A stretch of 64,000 bases of DNA from Polyodon spathula (taxonomy: Eukaryota; Chordata; Actinopteri; Acipenseriformes; Polyodontidae), in assembly GCF_017654505.1 (NCBI RefSeq), contig NC_054545.1, forward strand, positions 15,532,047 through 15,596,046, written 5' to 3'. Positions within the stretch are counted from its first letter, which is position 1. Each line of letters starts with the position of its first letter. The notes under the pieces are model-generated. The model worked only from the letters and a program-made list of their open reading frames with translations. It searched no databases and was not told the origin of the DNA. Below are positions 24,876-36,240 of the stretch, one piece after another. The translations under genes were made by a program, and so were the position numbers.

Positions 24876-25637
24876 ATACAAGCTGCTTCAGAAACAACAG
24901 ACAAAATGAACCTGAAACAAGGTTTGAGAAGACAATAGCAGAAGAAAGCACAGGGTTTTTCTCAAGAGAAAAGAGAGAATCTCACTTACTGCAGGATGCA
25001 AAGCTTCCATGACAACAATTACGTCACTCGGAAAACAGTGAGGACGTCTGTAGCACACTGGATCCATAAAGCCTGTGCTTAATGAATGCTTCCAGTGATG
25101 CAACAGCCTTTATTATAATACTTAAATGAATAACACAAGTAGGAAGGTTGTACTGAGTTTGCTGTTGAAGCAGCAATGGAAAGGACACTTTCTAACTAGC
25201 CATTGTTGTGTTTTCTTCACTAAACCTCTTCACCTACCTGACCTAAAGGAGACACAGAAAGTGGACACAGATAGAAGCAAGGACCAAATACAACCCAATG
25301 TGAGAGAGTTGCTGTGTGTATAAAGCTGGGCCTGCACCTAAGATACATTTTTAAAACTATTTATTAATGTTCTAAAAATTAATTCATTTGTAATGGAATG
25401 CAACCGCAAACTGCACTTCCGTCGCTCTAAAACCACACACTTCACATTTATATTCCTTATCAATTCAAACAGCTGAATACAACTACAGTATTGACATTGC
25501 AATTGTGCTGCTGCTGCTTTGCCACTGCAGTGTGTGATGAATAGACTGCCAGTTTCTGAGGCTGACTGTCTCTTTTTTAGCTGTCTAGTCGACTAGTTTA
25601 CTATTTGATGCTACCCTACTCCCAGATCACATACCTG

Positions 25638-25839
25638 AAGTGTACCTAGAAGAATTGATGCTGTTTTGAAGGCAAAGGGTGGTCACACCAAAATATGGAT
25701 TTGATTTAGATTTTTCTTCTGTTCACTCACTTTGCATTTAGTTAATTGATAAATCTGATCTAATAACATGTCTATTTTTGAAAGCATTCTTACTTTACAG
25801 CATTTTTTCACACCTGCCTAAAACTTTTGCACAGTACTG
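25638..25839 (-). mobile_element. Lone terminus of a Tc1-like element
   Basis: These 202 bp are almost identical to the terminal 201 bp of the truncated element at 33995-35216. They end in CTTTTGCACAGTACTG followed by TA, the expected Tc1 target dinucleotide. No transposase and no opposite end are found nearby, so this is a fragment made by truncation or gene conversion. Confidence 0.8.
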
Positions 25840-26384
25840 TACATCAGTGACATGCATCCCTAACCACAGCTGGAAATACAAATTTAGAGCTATCAGTAAC
25901 ATGAAAAAGCATACAAACCATGATAACCTACATATGTGAACATGCAGACAGACAGGCAGACATCTCCATACACCTCCTGGTTCTGATATTCCCAATACCT
26001 TGTGCTGAAGAATGCTCAAACCAAGCCTCTTCACAAGTGCTTCAGTAGATATACCATGAAACTTAAGCATGACATATGGACAGATTACATCCTTATACAG
26101 CCATATCATGAATTAATAACTTTGTCAAAGAGGCTTTATCAGAACTGGACAAACGGGATATATAGATTAATAGAACTTTAACTGCGTGACTCACAGACAG
26201 ACAGCTTCCTAGATTACCCTGAACTCAACAACTGAATCCGGCTCTCACCAAGTTTCATCACAAATGAACAAGCGGTTCTCTAGATATGTATGCAAGACTG
26301 TAGTGTGACATATGTTGCAAATGTGACAGGCATTGTTGTGCGACACACTGCCATTACAGGTTATGTCCTGTGGGTGAGATGAGA

Positions 26385-26530
26385 TGAGGGTAAAAGCTCT
26401 ATAACCACGAATGCATAGAGGTTAAGATGCTCACTTGCGCTGTGGGAGGTCGCCAGTTTGCACCTAACCCTGTTACACTGATGACGTGACCTGGATCTCA
26501 TAGATTGGCTGCATCTGATCACTGAGGTTA
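26385..26530 (+). repeat. Possible tRNA-derived SINE fragment
   Basis: Contains AGAGGTTAAGATGCTCACTTG (A-box-like; quoted part GGTTAAGATGCTCAC) and AGGTCGCCAGTTTGCACC (B-box-like) at tRNA-like spacing. The A-like part resembles the AAGATGTTCAC block of the repeat at 4561. It is unlikely to be a functional tRNA because no paired acceptor stem is evident. Confidence 0.35.
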
Positions 26531-27133
26531 ATGCATAGCTTTTACATGTACATTTTACCTATAGATTAGTTGCACAAGTTATATCGACAGAATGTCAATG
26601 CTTCTCCAAAACTGAGAATCAAACGTGAACTTTCAGCACAACCCGAATATGCAAAACTAAGCAGACATTAGTGATATTAAGAGAGTTACAAACATCCTTC
26701 TGATCTAGTGTTTAGTGACATCTAGTGAGTTCCACACACAATTACAAGGAACAAAAAACTGTAAGCAACTAGGTCTAGGCATTTCCAGCACTCTTTGCAT
26801 GATTACACATCATTGCACAGTATAAGATCGGAGGATCTCCAATGTTCATTGTCAAGAAAACCTCTGGCACATGTGTTTTTGACTATGTCAAAGCTTAGTT
26901 ATTTTACGCAATTCCAGGGCATTATGGTTAAAATGTAAAATTGTCAAACAATCTCAGTTTTGATTACTGCATTCTGTAATTATTCCACGTCTATATCTGA
27001 ATCAGATCCCAGATTTTTCATTCAGTCCAGCAGGCTGCTTTATAATCCTAAACTATCCCAAACTATCTACCTGATCTATCATCTAATTTCATAAAGAGCT
27101 GAATATCACAAAGGAAAACATGCCTGAAGAATA

Positions 27134-28716
27134 CAGTGGCTCTCAAAAGTATTCACCCCCCTTGGACTTTTCCACATTTTATTGTGTTACAACATGGTAT
27201 CAAAATGGATTTAATTAGGAGTTTTTGCCACTGATCAACACAAAAAAAGTCCATAATGACAAAGTGAAATATAAAATCTACAAATTGTTCTAAATTACAA
27301 ATATAAAACAGAAAATAATTGATTGCATAAGTATTCACCCCCTTTGCTATGACACACTTAAATAAGCTCTGATGCAACCAATTGTCTTTAGAAGTCAAAT
27401 AATTAATTGAATGGAGAACCTGTATGCAATTAAGGTGTTTCACATGATTTCAGGTTAAATACATCTGTCTGTGGGAGGTCCACAGTTGGTTAGTACATTT
27501 CCTAACAAAAACTACATCATGAAGACGAAGGAACATTCAAAGCAAATCCAGAATAAGGTTCTTCAAAAGCACCAATCAGGGGTAGGATATAAGAACATTT
27601 CCAAGGCATTGAATATCCGCCGGAGCACAGTAAAGTCCATTATTAAGAAATGGAGAGAATATGGCACAACTGTGAATCTGTCTAGAACAGGCTGTCCTCG
27701 AAAACTGAGTATCCGGTCGAGAAGGGCACTAGTCAGGGAGGTCACCAAGAGGCCTATGGCAACCCTTAGTCTTCCACGCATGAGCAGGGAGACACTGTGC
27801 ATACAGCAACAATAGCCCGGGTGCTTCACAAAACTGGCCTTTATGGGAGAGTGGCAAAAAGAAAGCCACTGTTAAAAAAAAACTCACATCAAATCTCATC
27901 AAGTTTGCTAGAAGGAATGTGGGAGACTGAGACCAAGTGGAAGAAGATTCTATGGTCTGATGAGACCAAAATAGAGCTTTTTGGCCTCAACGCTAAGTGC
28001 TATGTACACCATCCCTACCATGAAGCATGGTGGTGGCAGCATCATGCTATGGGGATGTTCTCTGCATCAGGGCTTGGAAAGCTTGTGAAGATAGAGGGCA
28101 AAATGGATGCAGCAAAGTACAGAGAAATCCTGGAGGAAAACCTGCTGAAGTCTGCAAGAGACCTGGGACTTGGAAGAAGATTCCAAGCCCAAACCCCAAA
28201 TGACCCCAAACATACGGCCAAAGCCACACTGGAGTGACTTAAAAACAAAAAGGTCAATGTCCTGGAGTGGCCCAGTCAAAGACCGGACCTCAATCCAATT
28301 GAGAATATGTGGAAAGAGTTGAAAATTACTGTTCACCAAAGGTCCACATCCAACTTGACGGAGCTTGAGCAATTTCGCAAAGAAGAATGGGCAAAAATGG
28401 TCTTGTTTGCAGTGTCCAGATGTACAAAGCTGATAGAGACTTATCCAAATAGACTCATGGCTGTAATTGCTGTCAAAGGTGCCTCTACCAAATATTGACT
28501 CAAGGGGGTGAATACTTATGCAATCAATTATTTTCTGTTTTGTATTTGTAATTCATTTAGAACAATTTGTAGATTTTATTTTTCACTTTAACATTATGGA
28601 CTTTTTTTGTGTTGATCAGTGGCAAAAACTCCTAATTAAATCCATTTTGATACCATGTTGTAACACAATAAAATGTGGAAAAGTCCAAGGGGGGTGAATA
28701 CTTTTGAGAGCAACTG
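27134..28716 (+). mobile_element. Full-length, inactive Tc1-like transposon
   Basis: Flanked by TA (27132-27133 and 28717-28718). The ends are inverted repeats of about 210 bp, starting CAGTGGCTCTCAAAAG and, on the other side, CAGTTGCTCTCAAAAG. Each repeat carries AAGTATTCACCCCC at both its outer and inner edge, the IR/DR layout seen in Sleeping Beauty-like elements. The left repeat covers about 27134-27344 and the right about 28502-28716. The transposase between them is broken (separate entry). Confidence 0.93.
27521..28498 (+). pseudogene. Tc1-like transposase, broken
   Basis: It starts as MKTKEHSKQIQNKV with a paired helix-turn-helix DNA-binding region (GYKNISKALNIRRSTVKSII), then shifts frame several times. 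First catalytic region [11 protein letters not shown] is present. The second catalytic region, usually QQDNDPKHT, reads [10 protein letters not shown], so the catalytic Asp of the DND motif is lost. A stop follows at LE*LKNK. The third region PDLNPIENMW keeps the Glu. The glycine-rich box is still visible at nucleotide level near 28020-28060 but in a shifted frame. It cannot make active enzyme. Confidence 0.9.
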
Positions 28717-30034
28717 TACATGCATGTGTTTCTCTCATACTGTGGAATGCCTCTATTACAATGATATGGAAGGAGAGCTGGTTCTAATAGACATGTTCAG
28801 ATTAAAAATGAGTGGTCTTAAGAATGATTCATACAGAACTTTAAAAACAAACATAGCTTGCACTGTATAAGAAGGTAAGTCAGCTAGACAAAGTTTTGTC
28901 AAGTTCCTTCATCTGCGTATGATTTGACCCTGGTAAAGCAAGGTTGTCTTTTGATTATTCTAGCGATAATAGTTAAACAAAATAAAATTTGAAAAATGTG
29001 ACTTGTACTGAAACAGGTCTGTTTTCCCTAATATTGCCTATTTTCTCAATTCTGGCGTATGTGGAATGCTATAGCTCCCCCTATGGCTCAGGGTGTGTAG
29101 GTGCTATGTTAAATGTTCTTTGCTTTTCTTATGTTATGTATGCAATTAAGTGCTGTCTGCTGACTTTTACTTACAGTGTATACAATACTTATTTTTATTC
29201 CCCTTTAGAGCTCTGAATTAAACACACTTCTCTTTATCTTAATCTATATGGAAAAGGTGAAGCATGCTTTCCACAACAAAACACAGCACTTTTTTTTTTT
29301 AAATTCACAACATGTTTTTCTTTATACTGGCCTGCAATTCTCTTGCAGAATTTTGTGGCAAAATAAAGGCATAAAGAAATAAAATTGGTCAGAGAGTAAT
29401 GTAATCCCCCATTAACAGAAGAGGGTTATTGTACAAGGTGGATATACTGCAGTGCTGCTGTTGTGGAAACAAACCCTTCACCACCACCATGATACCATAC
29501 ACCATATCTTTAGCATTCTGATAAAAACAGGGTGTTACCAGGCGTGATTTTGTAATTATGTGCACCTCAATAATTCTGACCAGGTAAAAACAAGGACTCT
29601 GAGTTTTGCTTTCTTCTCTCCTCTTGCTTTTAGGTTAAAGTGCAATAATGTGGGCCATGCCACGCTGAGTCATGCATGTATTATTTAGATGTGGTATTTT
29701 AATCAGTTTTAAAATGAAATTGATAACACTGAATTTGATAAATCAACCTTGCTTTCCACACAAAGCTCCAGTTATCACAGCGGAAGGTTAAAGCTGAACC
29801 ATGGTGCCTCATATCTTAAAACACCAGATTAAAAACAAGGTATTTGGTTTTAATTTAGCACATAAAGCTGATGCATGGAACATCAGATTGTGGCCGTTGA
29901 TCTAAATGTACAGATATTTTGTAGATAATTTAGTTCAATCAAATCAGTACAGTGAAAAACTACGTATATAGTTTGAGATCTGAATTTACAAATGACTTGA
30001 AGGTCTAAGTGTTGGAAACACATTCACAGCACGA

Positions 30035-30160
30035 CCTTGTCGACGTGGTAAAAGCATGAGAAAAAGTAAAGCTAATAAAGCATTGTGAAGGAAAGCATGT
30101 AAAATCAAAATATAGCTAAAACTTATAATGGACCATAGCAAAGCATGGAGAAGAAGAGGA
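30035..30160 (+). repeat. GTAAAGCATAG-type dispersed repeat, diverged
   Basis: Plus strand shows repeated AAAGCAT words (GTGGTAAAAGCATGAG, AATAAAGCATTGTGAAGGAA, AGCAAAGCATGG). The order is looser than in the other copies. Confidence 0.4.
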
Positions 30161-31035
30161 AAAGGACTGCAGGGTAACTGCACACATTTGGTATTCAAAT
30201 CTATTAGCGGCCTACCTACATTTTTGGGGTGACATTCTTTTATGAACAAAAAGTTGAACAGAATTTGGTTGCCTAAAGAAACAGATGAGATCAGAAGAAA
30301 CGACGGATACGTTTTTTTTTTTATAAAGCATTACTCTTCAGTTTATTGTAGTACGCGAAAAGTGTAAGGCTGAAGTGTTCTCCATTCCCAGAATTCAGCC
30401 TTGCACACATTAATGCTGTAGTAATTCATAACAAACAGAGCTGAGAACACTGCTGGAGGGTTTCTTGTGATTCTCATTGCGCATATAGAATACTAGAAAA
30501 AAGCTTGTTCTTTTAGTTTCCTTTTAGTGACAACTGTGCTCTCAGAATTTTAGCTTTTGATGTTTACTTGAGTACGTGCCGCTAACCCCAGGAATACTCC
30601 AATTGAAATAAAGTCAAGGATTGTTTGGGCAGGACTATTATGCTTCAAATGACCCTACAGTATTATCCTGCCTGTAGCATCCACAGATAGCAATGAAACA
30701 CCAATGTAAGGCTATGTATAACTAAAGGCACAAGCCTGCATTATTTTCCTGTTAAACACATACATATCATTAAACTGTGTGATAACCACCTGCTGTGAAC
30801 AAGATACAATCAATTAACATGAATACTGTATAAGAAACATTTCTAAAAAGGGGCTTCATAACTGCCTCTTCATAATCAAATAAAGTGTTTGGAACAAGCC
30901 CATGCATATTCAGCAGCAATAGAATATATTATAATGGTATCCCTGTGACAAATTAGAGGTACAGGTGCATTTACAAAGAAACACCAAGATCACTCAAGAC
31001 CTCAAACTTATCATTTGGTACTTTTTTTTACTTAC

Positions 31036-31097
31036 TTGTAAGTTTTCGACGACTTCTTTACTTTCTCTCTTTAGGTGAAGAATGGCAGCTTGATGTT
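31036..31097 (-). CDS. FMN1: Formin-1, coiled-coil micro-exon
   Basis: A 62-bp exon between acceptor TTGCAG and donor CAA|GTAAGT. Two bases complete the GAA codon started in the previous exon. The 20 following codons encode HQAAILHLKRESKEVVENLQ, equivalent to the mammalian YQAAILHLKREHKEEIENLQ as I remember it. The heptad-like spacing of Ile, Leu, Val and Leu with charged residues marks it as coiled coil. It is too short to appear as an independent open frame and was found only by splice-site and homology reading. Phase 1 in and phase 0 out agree with its neighbours. Confidence 0.93.
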
Positions 31098-33994
31098 CTG
31101 CAATTATAAAAATACATTACTTCGTAATATCAAGCATGCATTACTGGACAATGTTTCACAAGGAATAGTGCAGATTTAAATACATGATAAACCAGAACTC
31201 AGGTCACACACACATTCAAGACATTACAATGGGAAATGGTCACAGCAGAACACTTGACTGTGACTTTAACCTCACTGAGTTTACTGGCCCTGAGAAAAAC
31301 TGGATCATTTGACATGTTTTGGACATATCACTCAAAATTGGTTTTGACATTTTTTAAACATCTCATATATTAATAAGGGTTTCATCTATCGAAAATGAAC
31401 AGTTTATTTTCTATAATAAATTATTATTATTATTATTATTATGTACGATACATTTTTTGTTATGTGACATTGAATAATATGCAGAAAATTCTGATTGGTC
31501 TCATAGGTAAAAAACTATTTAAAAGTACTGTTTTTGGCCACAATGTGGTGACAAGTGCTTTTTTTTTTTTTTTTCACGGTCCTGTGCTTTCATGATAATC
31601 ATCATTGCCTTTTAAAAGGATCCTGGAAAATGTTGTTCCCTGTGGAAAGTGCCAGTTTGGAATTCCTTTGTGGCACTGATCAAGGGAAAGTGATATCAGC
31701 AGGAAGCGCCACCTCTACCTGTTCTGCACCAGAGGGTGTTCCCCAGTGTGCCTGAGCATTCCTACCTTGTGCCAATGGTATCAAAGTTCAGAAGACAGTC
31801 TATTCTACAGTATATAAATTGTGATGACTCTGGAGAAGGGATGGAGGAATGTGTTGTGTTGCACCAGTTCACCATGGGAAGCAAACACCAGAGTGGGAAT
31901 AGGGGTACCACTAGTACATCACATGACCACTGGGGGTATATAAGACGACATCTAGCAGAAACTACCTGACTGGCTGGCACCCCTATACACCACCATGGAA
32001 AACAAAAGACCCGTACACGAGTAGTTTCAATAGTTTGTTTAGTCAGCTACCCTTTTAGCCTCATCAGATGTTCTTTTTTATTTTTTATTTTTTTCAATTG
32101 GTGGTATGTTTTTCTTTGTTGGTATAATTTGTGTAAGAACACTTTTCTCATGAATTGATCAGTACATCAGGATACTGAATATGTGAATGTGATCAAAATG
32201 AACTAAACTCAGATTAGATGTATGTATCCCATCTATTTTATGCATTAACTAAGCAATATCTAACTGCTCTCAGTCTAACGTAGTACACAGTAGAACACAC
32301 GATGTGTTTATAGTCTTACTATCCAGTGCTATTTGGGAACACAGTACTGGTTAAACCAGATTGGGTTAACCTGTCTACAACTCTAAACCCTGCTTCTATC
32401 GGCAAGCCTGTCTGCTGTGATATCTGAGTGGCGAGAGACTGATACCACCTCACTAACAGAACAGCTCCGAATACAATTAGTGGCTGTGCCAGACATCCAG
32501 GTTGACTATACTCTATACTCTCTGGTTCAAATGTGTTCTGTGATTCCAAGGGGTCATATAACACATGAAGGGTTCAGCTTAATAAAGCTTCTAAAAAAGT
32601 GGTTTCACCTAAAAAATAAAACCTGGGGGAAAAAGCAGCAAGAGACATGTGAGAGGGAAGGATTGTATGAAAACTGGTCATTACACCTTTAAGTGATGTA
32701 CAATGTTAAGCAGAACACACACACACAAGGCAGGTATAAAACCATGCCTTCTGGGCCCAGTTAGTGGAAAAAATGATGTAATAGTTGTAATAGTGATGTA
32801 ATTAAAAATGAATATCCAATTCTGCTCTGTTTGTTGTATTTACAAATGAAACGTCTTGCACTGTGCTACAGTATGTATAAAAAGGAACCATGTTGAGAAT
32901 CTCATATACAGTATATTCCATTAACAAATCAATTAGTATTCACAAAGAGACACAAGGCATCAGGACATGAACATGACCATATTTCTCTAGCAGCGGGAGT
33001 CTACTGCTAGTATTTTCATGCTGGAGGATACTAAGAAATGTGTTTTGCCCTCACTTCAAACACAATCAGGTAAAGGTAAAACTATTGGAAAATGTAAAGT
33101 GTAAAACTCAAATAACTGATGAAAACATGAATCTAGTCTAGACTACAAGATTAGGTTTCACACATCCTATACCACATGTAGACTAGTTATTCCCTATTCA
33201 CTTTTCGGTAATTAATTAACAGTGTGTCTTTTTCCTTGGGGAGAGTCCAGGTCTCAATGATCTGCTGGGAATTTTACCAGAAACACTTACTATGGCCTGA
33301 ATCCTAGAGTGCAAATTAGCCTAATCCCTTCTCAGAAGCAACTCCCAGGTGATCATTAGAAAGGTTTAGCTGCACTGCACACTTTCCCATTTCACCAGCA
33401 GCCCTACTATCTACCATGCATACCAATAAAGGTCTTACTGCAAAATGAAAATCGAAATATTTGCATGCCTAACATATTTATCATGAAGGTTTACTTTCTG
33501 TTCTATAATTAACATGTGCCAGTGTCGACACACCCTTATACTGTGTGTTTTAAACTTACCCTCCCAGCAAACCAACAGCCCTACTTCCTCCCACACTGCA
33601 GTTTACTCTGAATCATGCCCTTTATTACAATGGTAGAGCTGAAGCTGCTACTGTTTGAAACTAATCTTATCCCATGTAATAGACCCTTTCTTCAATGTAC
33701 AGTTGAGCTTTTCAATTCTGAGACATTTAATACATTTGGAAATGTTGGTCTGCTTCTATTACAGTCACCCCAGCTTATTTTCACTGGATTGAACCCCTTT
33801 CCATTGAACCCCAACTTCACACACTGTGCTGTCCTGCTTTAATGACACTTTGATGGACACAGAATGGACTACATTTGCAACGACTACAGGCATCCAGAAT
33901 GGAAAGCTGTTTTTCTAGAATTTTGATGTCCTCGTTCCATCGTTGTGCTATACCTTTCTAGATTTTGGAAATACCTGTTATAAGCGTGAAATGC

Positions 33995-35216
33995 CAGAAG
34001 GGGAAAGGCCAGTGCCATCACTTCCAGGACTCCTTGTTCTTCTTTACGCTGAAGATAGTTCTTAATGACTTTCGCTGTAATTTTGGGGTCGTTGTCATGC
34101 TGCAGAATAAATCTGGGGCCAATCAGATGCTTCCCTGATGGTAATGCATGATGAATAAGTATCTGCCTCTACTTTTCAGCATTGAGGAGACCATTAATTC
34201 TGACCAAATCCCCAGCTCCATTTGCAGAAATGCAGCCCCAAACTTGCAAGGAACCTCCACCATGCTTCACTGTTGCCTGCAGACACTCATTCATGTACTG
34301 CTCTCCAGCCCTTCAGCGAACAAACTCTCTTCTGCTACAGCCAAATATTTCAAAGGTCCAGAGCACCTGTTGCCATTGTTCTGCACCCCAGTTTGTGTTT
34401 TTGTGGATAGTTGAGTCGCTTGGCCTTGTTTCCACGTTGGAGGTATGGCTTTTTGGCCGCAAGTCTTCCATGAAGGCCACTTCTGACCAGACTTCTCCAG
34501 ACAGTAGATGGGTGTCCCACTGTTTTCTACCAACTCTGAGCTGATGGCACTGCTGGACATCTTCCGATTGCGAAGGGAAGTAAGCATGATGTGTCTTTCA
34601 TCTGCTGCAATAAGTTTCCTTGGCCGATCACTGCGTCTACGGTCCTCAATGTTGCCTGTTTCTTTGTGCTTCTTCAAAAGAGCTTGGACAACACATCTGG
34701 AAACCCCTCTCTGCCTTGAAATTTCTGCCTGGGAGAGACCTTGCTGATGCAGTATAACTACCCTGTGTCTTGTTGCTGTGCTCAGTCTTGCCATGGTGTA
34801 TGACTTTTGACAGTAAACTGTCTTCAGCAACCTCACCTTGTTAGCTGAGTTTGGCTGTTCCTCAACCAGTTTTATTCCTCCTACACAGCTGTTTCTGTTT
34901 CAGTTAATGATTGTGTTTCAATTTACATATTGAATTGATGATCATTAGCACCTGTTTGGTATAATTGTTTAATTATACACCTGACTATATGCCTACAAAA
35001 TCCCTGACTTTGTGCAAGTGTACCTAGAAGAACTGATGCTGTTTTGAAGGCAAAGGGTGGTCACACCAAATATGGATTTGATGTAGATTTTTCTTCTGTT
35101 CACTCACTTTGCATTTAGTTAATTGATAAATATAATCTATTAACATGTCTATTTTTGAAAGCATTCTTACTTTACAGCATTTTTTCACACCTGCCTAAAA
35201 CTTTTGCACAGTACTG
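33995..35216 (-). mobile_element. Truncated Tc1-like transposon, second family
   Basis: On the minus strand the left end is the terminus at 35016-35216 (CAGTACTGTGCAAAAG, flanked by TA at 35217-35218). Transposase follows from the ATG at 34794. The other terminal repeat is absent: homology fades near 33995 in the C-terminal part of the transposase. It belongs to a different Tc1 family from the elements at 27134 and 58989. Confidence 0.85.
34010..34794 (-). pseudogene. Tc1-like transposase, second family, broken and truncated
   Basis: The first part reads MARLSTATRHRVVILHQQGL and SQAEISRQRGVSRCVVQALL (helix-turn-helix), then GNIEDRRRSDRPRKL (basic linker) and MSSSAISSELVENSGT. After that the frame is lost. 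Further 3', antisense sequence around 34080-34110 still encodes a remnant of the DNDPK catalytic motif in another frame. The catalytic Glu region and C-terminus are missing. Confidence 0.85.
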
Positions 35217-35509
35217 TACATCTAACTGGTTGGACACAACATATTAGAACCACGATACACGTGGCTGGCAGTTAGCGTTGTGTTGGCAGGTGTATTAGTT
35301 TCCAGCGTTCGTTTCATATATTACTGGAACAGACTTCATAAAATTGAATTGACCCGAATTAAACACTCTGTAGACTTGTCAGACTAATTAATTGTTTAGC
35401 TGGTTGCCTATGGTGGCCCATATTGGCCAGTGTCTCAGACATTGCGTCCAGACCCCTGTTTATAATGTGGTATTACAATCCCGAAGGACATGCCAATGCC
35501 AGTACTTAC

Positions 35510-35630
35510 CAGCTTCCGTGTACTTCAGACCCACTTTCTCTTCTTTTTCTTTGGGTTTGGGTGGAGGCCACACTGCCGTCAGCCGCTTGGGCGTTCTGTC
35601 TTCACTGTCAGCGGGAGAGGCCAGCTCTGA
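35510..35630 (-). CDS. FMN1: Formin-1, first shared exon before the coiled coil
   Basis: Acceptor TTTCTTTCAG and donor GCTG|GTAAGT bound a 121-bp segment (40 codons plus one base). The peptide contains [20 protein letters not shown] and [11 protein letters not shown], very close to the mammalian FMN1 stretch DRTPGRLQAVWPPPKTKD and [11 protein letters not shown] as I remember it. It enters in phase 0, which fits both the long-isoform exon at 42868 and the alternative first exon at 36241, so this is where the two N-termini converge. It leaves in phase 1. The WPPPKPK stretch is a short proline-rich segment ahead of the coiled coil. Shadow frames on the plus strand here are not coding. Confidence 0.95.
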
Positions 35631-35867
35631 CTGAAAGAAAACAATTACAAATGCACGTTATAGTTAGGAACTCAATTCCATAAAACATAAGAACATGGAA
35701 AGGGTATTAATGGAAATCTGCTTCCAAAATGAAATGGATTTGTGAGCTGCTCACTAAATGCAGATAGCCATCAGGAAGGAGTTTACTGTATTTATGCTAC
35801 ATTAAAGATTAAAGGAAAATCCTGGATAAGAAATTAATCAAATAAGTAAGACATTCTTAAATGAAAT

Positions 35868-36020
35868 AGAAATACCCATATAAAAAGTTCCCATTGTAAA
35901 AGCATAGCACAGTGAAAACTTAAAGCATAAAGCATAGGCAAGCATTGTAAAACCCAGACCAAACCAAGGTATGGTAAAGCATATTAAAAAAAACAAAAAA
36001 CTTGACAATGGTAAACTATG
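35868..36020 (+). repeat. GTAAAGCATAG-type dispersed repeat
   Basis: Plus strand: AGTTCCCATTGTAAAAGCAT, AAAGCATAGGCAAGCATTGT and GGTATGGTAAAGCATATTAA, followed by an A-rich stretch. It lies 220 bp downstream of the donor of the alternative first FMN1 exon. Confidence 0.6.
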
Positions 36021-36240
36021 CAGCCAACACACTCCTCCTAATTTATGCATGCTCTCACTGGTTTGTCTAAAACAGCTGCAATAATAAAAAAAAAGCAAGC
36101 AAATGAAAACAAAAAAACACTACTGTAGTTTGAATCAGACTTTGAACTGAGATAGTGAGAGAAAACCTGGGACAGAGAAGCACAGTATGTAAATGCATTC
36201 TGTAATAAGCCTGGTTATATTTTTAAAAAGCAATACATAC

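Larger units (their letters stand above)
17251..31035 (-). other. FMN1: FMN1 intron, 13.8 kb, within the coiled coil
   Basis: Bounded by GTAAGT donor (31030-31035) and CTTCCACAG acceptor. It contains a SINE (20060-20298), a 48-bp minisatellite (20899-21135), a local duplication (21831-21970), a Tc1-derived MITE (22264-22554), an inverted-repeat MITE (24424-24515), a GTAAAGCATAG-type repeat (24690-24875), a lone Tc1 terminus (25638-25839), a full Tc1-like element (27134-28716) and another GTAAAGCATAG-type copy (30035-30160). The 145-codon open frame starting at 17291 on the plus strand has no recognisable domain. Confidence 0.8.
31098..35509 (-). other. FMN1: FMN1 intron, 4.4 kb
   Basis: Bounded by GTAAGT donor (35504-35509) and TTGCAG acceptor. 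The upstream part (33995-35216) is a truncated Tc1-like element. A short TTA microsatellite lies at 31421-31441 and a T run near 31559-31574. The interval 31600-33990 shows no recognisable gene or named repeat. Confidence 0.8.

Noticed and set aside
26385..26530. A possible genuine tRNA gene
   Set aside because: A- and B-box-like words are present but no paired acceptor stem or anticodon arm could be formed by eye.
27153..27443. 96-codon minus-strand frame
   Set aside because: It is the antisense of the transposon terminal inverted repeat.
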